Source: Bryobacterales bacterium
GTDB lineage: Bacteria > Acidobacteriota > Terriglobia > Bryobacterales > Bryobacteraceae
Direction: 5' to 3'
Length of the DNA stretch: 64,000 bases
NCBI GenBank assembly: GCA_003170295.1
Contig: PNAJ01000077.1
Location: 18,817-82,816 of the forward strand
Part shown: piece after piece, positions 59,561 through 64,000 of the stretch
How positions within the stretch are numbered: the first letter of the stretch is position 1
Layout: every line of letters starts with the position of its first letter
Made by a program: the position numbers and the translations under genes
The notes under the pieces: generated by a model
The model's database searches: none
Seen by the model: the letters and a program-made list of their open reading frames with translations, nothing else
What the model was told of the DNA's origin: nothing

Positions 59561-60223
59561 TCAATGCGCATGGCTGTGGCTATGAGGATGGGAACGTTTC
59601 TCCGGCCGCGCCGAAGCGGTGAGGCCCGACGCAATTTGCGCTTCGAGCCACTGGAGCACGGTTTCCAATCCCTCGCCCGTTTTCAGATTGGTGAACACAA
59701 ACGGCAATTCGCCGCGCTGCTTGCGCGCGTCGCGATCCATGACTTCAAGCGAGGCTCCCACGTGCGGAGCGAGGTCGATTTTATTGATGACGAGAAGGCC
59801 GCTGCGCTTGATCCCGGGTCCGCCTTTGCGGGGGATTTTGTCGCCGCCCGCGACGTCGATCACGTAAATTGACGTATCCACTAGTTCGGGACTGAACGCC
59901 GCGGCCAGATTATCGCCGCCGCTTTCGACGAACACCAGTTCGAGTCCAGCGTGCGCGGCTTCCAACTCCTCAATAGCTTCGATGTTCATGGACGCATCTT
60001 CACGGATCGCGGAATGCGGGCAGCCTCCGGTTTCGACACCGCGCACGCGGTCCGCGGGAAGAGTGCCTTGGCGGATCAGAAACTCGGCGTCCTCTTTGGT
60101 ATAGATGTCATTGGTGACGACTGCTAGATTTTTAGCAGGCCAGAGGCGCTGGCTCAGACAATCGACCAGCGCGGTCTTGCCGCTGCCTACGGGTCCAGCG
60201 ATGCCTACTCGATATGCGCGCAT
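59561..60223 (-). CDS. ureG: Urease accessory protein UreG
   Basis: A 220-residue GTPase that powers nickel loading into urease. P-loop GPVGSGKT near 10, [30 protein letters not shown] with the nickel-binding Cys-Pro-His, and [10 protein letters not shown] are all present. The C-terminus [10 protein letters not shown] is a His-rich tail that may bind nickel; no ureE is present, so this tail may stand in for it (inference). A family D repeat lies between it and ureC. Confidence 0.97.
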   Translation of the reverse strand: MRAYRVGIAGPVGSGKTALVDCLSQRLWPAKNLAVVTNDIYTKEDAEFLIRQGTLPADRVRGVETGGCPHSAIREDASMNIEAIEELEAAHAGLELVFVESGGDNLAAAFSPELVDTSIYVIDVAGGDKIPRKGGPGIKRSGLLVINKIDLAPHVGASLEVMDRDARKQRGELPFVFTNLKTGEGLETVLQWLEAQIASGLTASARPEKRSHPHSHSHAH

Positions 60224-60253
60224 ATGCTTTTATAACAAATAGGTAGAACTCTA

Positions 60254-60280
60254 CCGAGCCGCGACCACAGGGAGCGGTGA
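60254..60280. repeat. Family D repeat inside the urease operon
   Basis: CGAGCCGCGACCACAGGG and AGCGGTGATC match family D. It fills much of the 67-bp gap between ureC and ureG, the only large gap in the operon. Confidence 0.7.
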
Positions 60281-60290
60281 TCATGAGCGA

Positions 60291-61997
60291 TTAAAACAAA
60301 AAATATCGCTGCGCCAGCGGCAGCGATTCCGCAGGCTCGCAGATCAACAGCTCGCCGTCGGCGCGAACTTCATATGTCTCCGGGTCAACTTGAATATCCG
60401 GCGTCGCCGAGTTGTGGATCATGTCCTTCTTGCCAATCGAGCGGCAATTTTTCACCGCGACTGCGCGTTTCGCGAAGAGGTCTTCGATCCCGGCTGCCAG
60501 CGACGCGTGGGACACAAATGTCACGGCGGTTTGCGCGGTCGCGCCTCCGAATGACCCGAACATTGGACGATAGAGCACCGGCTGCGGTGTCGGAATCGAA
60601 GCGTTCGCATCGCCCATCACGCTCCACGCGATGAAGCCGCCTTTTACGATCATCTCCGGCTTCACTCCGAACATCGCAGGCTTCCACAACACCAGGTCGG
60701 CGAGCTTCCCCGGCTCGATCGACCCGACTTCATGCGAAATGCCGTGCGTGATTGCGGGGTTGATGGTGTACTTCGCGACGTAGCGTTTTACGCGCATATT
60801 GTCGTTGCGCGACGTGTCGCCGGCCAGCGCGCCGCGCTGCACTTTCATTTTGTGCGCGGTCTGCCAGGTGCGGGTGACCACTTCGCCCGCGCGGCCCATT
60901 GCTTGGGAGTCGCTCGAAATCATGCTGAAGACGCCTAAATCGTGCAAAATATCCTCGGCGGCGATGGTCTCCGGGCGGATGCGGCTTTCGGCGAACGCGA
61001 CATCTTCGGGCACCAGGGGATTCAGGTGATGGCAGACCATCAGCATGTCGAGATGCTCGGCGATGGTGTTCACGGTAAACGGGCGGGTGGGGTTGGTGGA
61101 GGATGGCAGGACGTTCGGCATCGACGCAATCTTGATAATGTCCGGTGCGTGGCCGCCGCCCGCGCCCTCGGTGTGATAGGTGTGGATCGCGCGCCCGGCA
61201 ATCGCTTTGATGGTGTCCTCGACGAATCCGGCTTCGTTGATGGTGTCGGTGTGAATGGCGGTCTGGACGTCGAAATCGTCGGACGCGCGCAGGCAAGCGT
61301 CGATTGCGGCGGGCGTGGTGCCCCAATCTTCATGCAGCTTCAGACCGCACGCGCCGCCGCGAATCTGCTCGACCAGAGGAGCTTGCGTCGAGGCATTGCC
61401 CTTTCCGAGGAAGCCGAAATTCATCGGCCATGCGTCCGCGGCCTCCAGCATCCGGGCGAGATTCCACGATCCCGGCGTGCAAGTGGTCGCGTTGGTTCCA
61501 GTTGCCGGACCGGTGCCTCCGCCGATCATCGTTGTGATGCCGTTCGAAAGCGCCTCGTAAATCTGCTGCGGCGAAATGAAGTGAATGTGGCTGTCGATGC
61601 CTCCCGCGGTGACGATCAGATTTTCACCGGCGATGACTTCGGTCGAGGCGCCGACGATCAGTTCTGGGTCGACGCCGTCCATCGTATCGGGATTGCCCGC
61701 CTTTTCGACCTTGACGATGCGTCCGTCGCGAATCCCGATGTCGCCTTTGACGATGCCCCAGTGGTCGATGATAAGCGCGTTCGTGATAACCAGATCCAGC
61801 ACGCCTTCACTGCGTGTGGCGCGCGAGCTTTGGCCCATGCCGTCGCGAATTACTTTTCCGCCGCCGAAGGTGATCTCGTCACCATAGACGGAAAAATCTT
61901 TCTCTACTTCAATGATCAGTTCGGTGTCGGCGAGACGCACGCGGTCGCCCTTGGTGGGGCCGTAAAGATCGGCGTAGGTGCGGCGTTCGATGTTCAT
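60291..61997 (-). CDS. ureC: Urease subunit alpha (catalytic)
   Basis: A 568-residue catalytic subunit that hydrolyses urea to ammonia and carbamate. Nickel ligands and catalytic residues are in place: [26 protein letters not shown] with the carbamylated Lys, [27 protein letters not shown] and MVCHHL near 320. Normal family length. Its ATG overlaps the ureB stop by 4 nt. Confidence 0.98.
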   Translation of the reverse strand: MNIERRTYADLYGPTKGDRVRLADTELIIEVEKDFSVYGDEITFGGGKVIRDGMGQSSRATRSEGVLDLVITNALIIDHWGIVKGDIGIRDGRIVKVEKAGNPDTMDGVDPELIVGASTEVIAGENLIVTAGGIDSHIHFISPQQIYEALSNGITTMIGGGTGPATGTNATTCTPGSWNLARMLEAADAWPMNFGFLGKGNASTQAPLVEQIRGGACGLKLHEDWGTTPAAIDACLRASDDFDVQTAIHTDTINEAGFVEDTIKAIAGRAIHTYHTEGAGGGHAPDIIKIASMPNVLPSSTNPTRPFTVNTIAEHLDMLMVCHHLNPLVPEDVAFAESRIRPETIAAEDILHDLGVFSMISSDSQAMGRAGEVVTRTWQTAHKMKVQRGALAGDTSRNDNMRVKRYVAKYTINPAITHGISHEVGSIEPGKLADLVLWKPAMFGVKPEMIVKGGFIAWSVMGDANASIPTPQPVLYRPMFGSFGGATAQTAVTFVSHASLAAGIEDLFAKRAVAVKNCRSIGKKDMIHNSATPDIQVDPETYEVRADGELLICEPAESLPLAQRYFLF

Positions 61998-62290
61998 TTC
62001 ATGTTCCTGTGGCCCATGATGATTTTCGCGCCGCCGAATTCCACCAGCTCGACTTCTTTTTCCTCGCCGGGTTCGAAGCGGACGCTCAAGCCGGCGGGAA
62101 TGTTCAGACGCATGCCGCGCGCGGCATCTCTATCGAAATGCAGCGCATCATTGACTTCGTAAAAGTGATAGTGGCTGCCCACCTGCACCGGGCGGTCGCC
62201 GGTTTGCTTCACGATCACTTTCGTCGTGCGGCGTCCGGCGTTGGCGGGAATCGCATGATCTTCCAGGAGATATTCACCAGGTGTTATCAA
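61994..62290 (-). CDS. ureB: Urease subunit beta
   Basis: A 98-residue structural subunit: [47 protein letters not shown] is diagnostic, followed by [23 protein letters not shown]. It assembles with UreA and UreC. Separate ureA, ureB and ureC genes are the common bacterial arrangement. Overlaps ureC by 4 nt and follows ureA by 7 bp. Confidence 0.97.
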   Translation of the reverse strand: MITPGEYLLEDHAIPANAGRRTTKVIVKQTGDRPVQVGSHYHFYEVNDALHFDRDAARGMRLNIPAGLSVRFEPGEEKEVELVEFGGAKIIMGHRNMK

Positions 62291-62297
62291 ATTGGCC

Positions 62298-62600
62298 TCA
62301 TTGGATTGGGTCGTGTACCGTTACGAGTTTTGTTCCGTCGGGAAAGGTCGCTTCCACTTGCACTTCGTGGATCATGTCGGCGATTCCGTCCATAACGTCG
62401 TCTTTAGACAGGACCTGCGCGCCTAAGGTCATGATTTCGGCGACGCGTTTTCCGTCGCGCGCCCATTCTAAAATCTCGGCGGTGATAACGGCAAGTGCTT
62501 CTGGATAATTGAGTTTCAATCCGCGCGCGCGCCGCTTTCGGGCGACTTCGGCGGCTACATAGATGAGCAAGCGTTCCTGTTCGCGTGGAGTGAGATGCAT
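62298..62600 (-). CDS. ureA: Urease subunit gamma
   Basis: A 100-residue structural subunit: [39 protein letters not shown] is diagnostic, then [24 protein letters not shown]. Full length. Its ATG shares one base with the ureD TAA (TAATG), so translation is coupled. Confidence 0.97.
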   Translation of the reverse strand: MHLTPREQERLLIYVAAEVARKRRARGLKLNYPEALAVITAEILEWARDGKRVAEIMTLGAQVLSKDDVMDGIADMIHEVQVEATFPDGTKLVTVHDPIQ

Positions 62601-63349
62601 TAGTAGACCTTCCGCGGTGGCAGAGCGGGCTTTCCTGTTACGAGAAGCGACGCCGTGTTTCGCAAGACCGCGAGTTCGTTCGAAAAATGGCGGCCGGTCG
62701 AAGAAAGCGCGCGGGCGATGACGCCTCCGGCTGCGAGCTTGCTGATGCCCCAGTTATCGGGGGCGATCTTCCGTAGTTCGTCGGCCATAATTGACCATAA
62801 ATCGCTCGTTTTGCCCTCTGCCAAGACCATAAATGACGCTAAATGCGTCGAATTTGCCATCCTCGCGAGGCTCGTTAGCGGTCTTTTTGACGGTTCGAGC
62901 AGATAGTCTTCCCGCAAGGCGGGTTTGCCGCAAATATCGATTGCGGTCGAAATTTGTAATCGCTCGAAATCGAAGGTATGCGCGAGAACTTCCCACCAGA
63001 TCAGGGTTGCGTTGCGTCCTAGCGAAATAGAAGTTCGCTGCGCGTGACGCGAACCTGCGAACGGGATCAAAGGGTCGGGTAGATATTCCAGAGTCGCGCC
63101 GTCGCCGATAGAAATGTTAACGCGCTGCTCGGAATCTTCCGCGCCTGCGCGGTGCCGATATAAACGTGTCGCGCCGGTGGTGGTGATTTGCATGTCGGCG
63201 GCCACGTCAACCTCGAGCGATAAACGGTCGCCTGCGAGAATGCCTCCCGATACGTTGTGCAAATGCACCAGACGGCCGAAGGCGCGAATCACCTTCCAGG
63301 GAGGGTCTTGTCGAAGTACTCGCAGAGCGCCGTCGAAGCGCAGTTTCAA
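62600..63349 (-). CDS. ureD: Urease accessory protein UreD (UreH)
   Basis: 249 residues in the UreD pattern: [53 protein letters not shown]. It binds the apo-urease with UreF and UreG during nickel insertion. I chose the TTG at 63349 because it overlaps the ureF TGA as TTGA and gives the usual N-terminus ([11 protein letters not shown]); the longer frame upstream runs inside ureF and is unlikely. Confidence 0.9.
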   Translation of the reverse strand: MKLRFDGALRVLRQDPPWKVIRAFGRLVHLHNVSGGILAGDRLSLEVDVAADMQITTTGATRLYRHRAGAEDSEQRVNISIGDGATLEYLPDPLIPFAGSRHAQRTSISLGRNATLIWWEVLAHTFDFERLQISTAIDICGKPALREDYLLEPSKRPLTSLARMANSTHLASFMVLAEGKTSDLWSIMADELRKIAPDNWGISKLAAGGVIARALSSTGRHFSNELAVLRNTASLLVTGKPALPPRKVY

Positions 63350-63957
63350 CTGATGAACAGGCGAGTTTCGAGCGAGGGGTGGCGCATCGACGCGATCTCC
63401 GGCAAGGGCGTGAAGCACGAGACTTCCTTCTTGAAAGCCGCCTGCACGATCGCAGGCTTCAAATTCCAAACGACGCGGGCTGCGGCGACTTGGCCGAGTG
63501 GCATCAGGCGCTGGCACGCGGATACGAGGCCAGCAACCGATTGTTGCAAATATGCCAGGACAGTGGCGTCCTCGTCAATGCCCAGGGCCGCGGCGGCGGA
63601 GCCGAAGGCGATGGAGTGGTGGAGGTCGAGCGGGATTTGCGTGTCGGCGATGGAGTTGGCTAGTTGGGCGAATCTGCGGCCGAGCTTCAGACTTGCTTCG
63701 CGCGATTCGCGGGCGGGCTTGCGGGCGCTGAGCTCGTCGGAGAGGTCGCGAACGTTGCCGGTGTATGCGCGGCGAACGAAAATCGCCTCGAGGGTGCCGG
63801 CTTCTTCTAGCCAGTCTGTTAGAAAGTTTTCTAAGTTGTCTGGGTTTAGGATGCTCTCGGACGTTAACGTTTCTAAGCCGAAGGAGTGCGCGGCTGCGCC
63901 GATGGGGATTGCGGAGTCGGCGAGTTGGAGGAGTTGGAGGAGGGTGGTGTGGGTCAT
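63346..63957 (-). CDS. ureF: Urease accessory protein UreF
   Basis: 203 residues, all-helical UreF: LLQLADSAIPIGAAAHSFGLETL at the start is diagnostic, and the C-terminus [14 protein letters not shown] is the conserved tail that contacts UreD/UreG. First gene of the operon as far as can be seen; the upstream region holds a repeat, so the promoter lies beyond the window edge. Overlaps ureD by 4 nt. Confidence 0.95.
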   Translation of the reverse strand: MTHTTLLQLLQLADSAIPIGAAAHSFGLETLTSESILNPDNLENFLTDWLEEAGTLEAIFVRRAYTGNVRDLSDELSARKPARESREASLKLGRRFAQLANSIADTQIPLDLHHSIAFGSAAAALGIDEDATVLAYLQQSVAGLVSACQRLMPLGQVAAARVVWNLKPAIVQAAFKKEVSCFTPLPEIASMRHPSLETRLFIS

Positions 63958-63972
63958 TTTGAAAGGTGTGAA

Positions 63973-64000
63973 ACGTCGGCTGAAGCCGACGCTGCAAGCT
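63973..64000. repeat. Partial family B repeat at the window edge
   Basis: ACGTCGGCTGAAGCCGACGC and TGCAAGCT match the inverted family B consensus. The copy continues past the end of the window, upstream of ureF. Confidence 0.6.

Noticed and set aside
60942..62162. A 406-codon plus-strand open frame opposite ureC/ureB
   Set aside because: Antisense shadow of urease genes.

Overview
The window looks like chromosomal DNA of an Acidobacteriota member of the Solibacter/Bryobacter type. The evidence is gene content only: a MacB/ADOP-type duplicated permease, a VWFA-related acidobacterial protein (TIGR03436 type), a soil-associated TIGR03435 protein, a DUF1549/DUF1553 + DUF1501 pair, FecR/DUF6600 proteins, many exported proteins of unknown function, and high GC with GTG and TTG starts. 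No rRNA, tRNA, CRISPR array, prophage or complete insertion sequence was seen. No species can be named from this.

Layout. 0-9 kb: a LolD-like ATPase (cut by the window edge), ClpC, a divergent small gene, a run of exported TPR proteins, RNase III, an exported protein of unknown function and an exported methyltransferase. 9-18 kb: a RelE-type toxin-antitoxin pair, a PHP-esterase fusion, a PfkB kinase overlapping a rhomboid protease, a hybrid sensor kinase with a shortened ATPase domain, a methyltransferase with a zinc ribbon, and a decayed glycosyltransferase 39 gene. 18-35 kb: two PQQ-type beta-propellers, an MBL-fold protein without its metal motif, sua5, prfB with its programmed frameshift, a VWA protein, a GT87-like membrane protein, a 2-oxoglutarate dehydrogenase E2-E1 fusion (Kgd type), a second toxin-antitoxin pair, ssb, an M20 peptidase, a glucuronokinase-like GHMP kinase and dtd. 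35-44 kb: nikR-acpS, a 420-bp stretch without a convincing gene, VapBC, purA, then a damaged zone with a FecR gene split by an in-frame TGA, a 5'-truncated paralogue and a 3'-truncated FMN alpha-hydroxy-acid oxidase. 44-59 kb: a SpoIVB-type S55 peptidase / beta-propeller / DUF1295 run, HigBA, a frameshifted SdpI-like gene, the ADOP permease, selA, efp, DUF1549/1553, DUF1501, TIGR03435 and DinB. 59-64 kb: a urease operon ureF-D-A-B-C-G without ureE, facing left.

Two themes cut across the genes. First, at least four families of short palindromic repeats recur in gaps, run into the ends of genes, and lie at the break of one truncated gene. Second, several genes have a TANNNT hexamer 5-7 nt before the start codon and no Shine-Dalgarno, which suggests leaderless mRNAs. 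In two divergent pairs the two -10 boxes overlap on a TATNCTA core.

I did not find a convincing new defence or biosynthetic system. The most interesting items are the bidirectional leaderless promoters, the repeat families as agents of gene remodelling, the cluster of gene decay at 39-44 kb, and several unusual proteins: the PHP-esterase fusion, the exported SAM methyltransferase, the MBL protein without ligands and the sensor kinase without the end of its ATPase domain.
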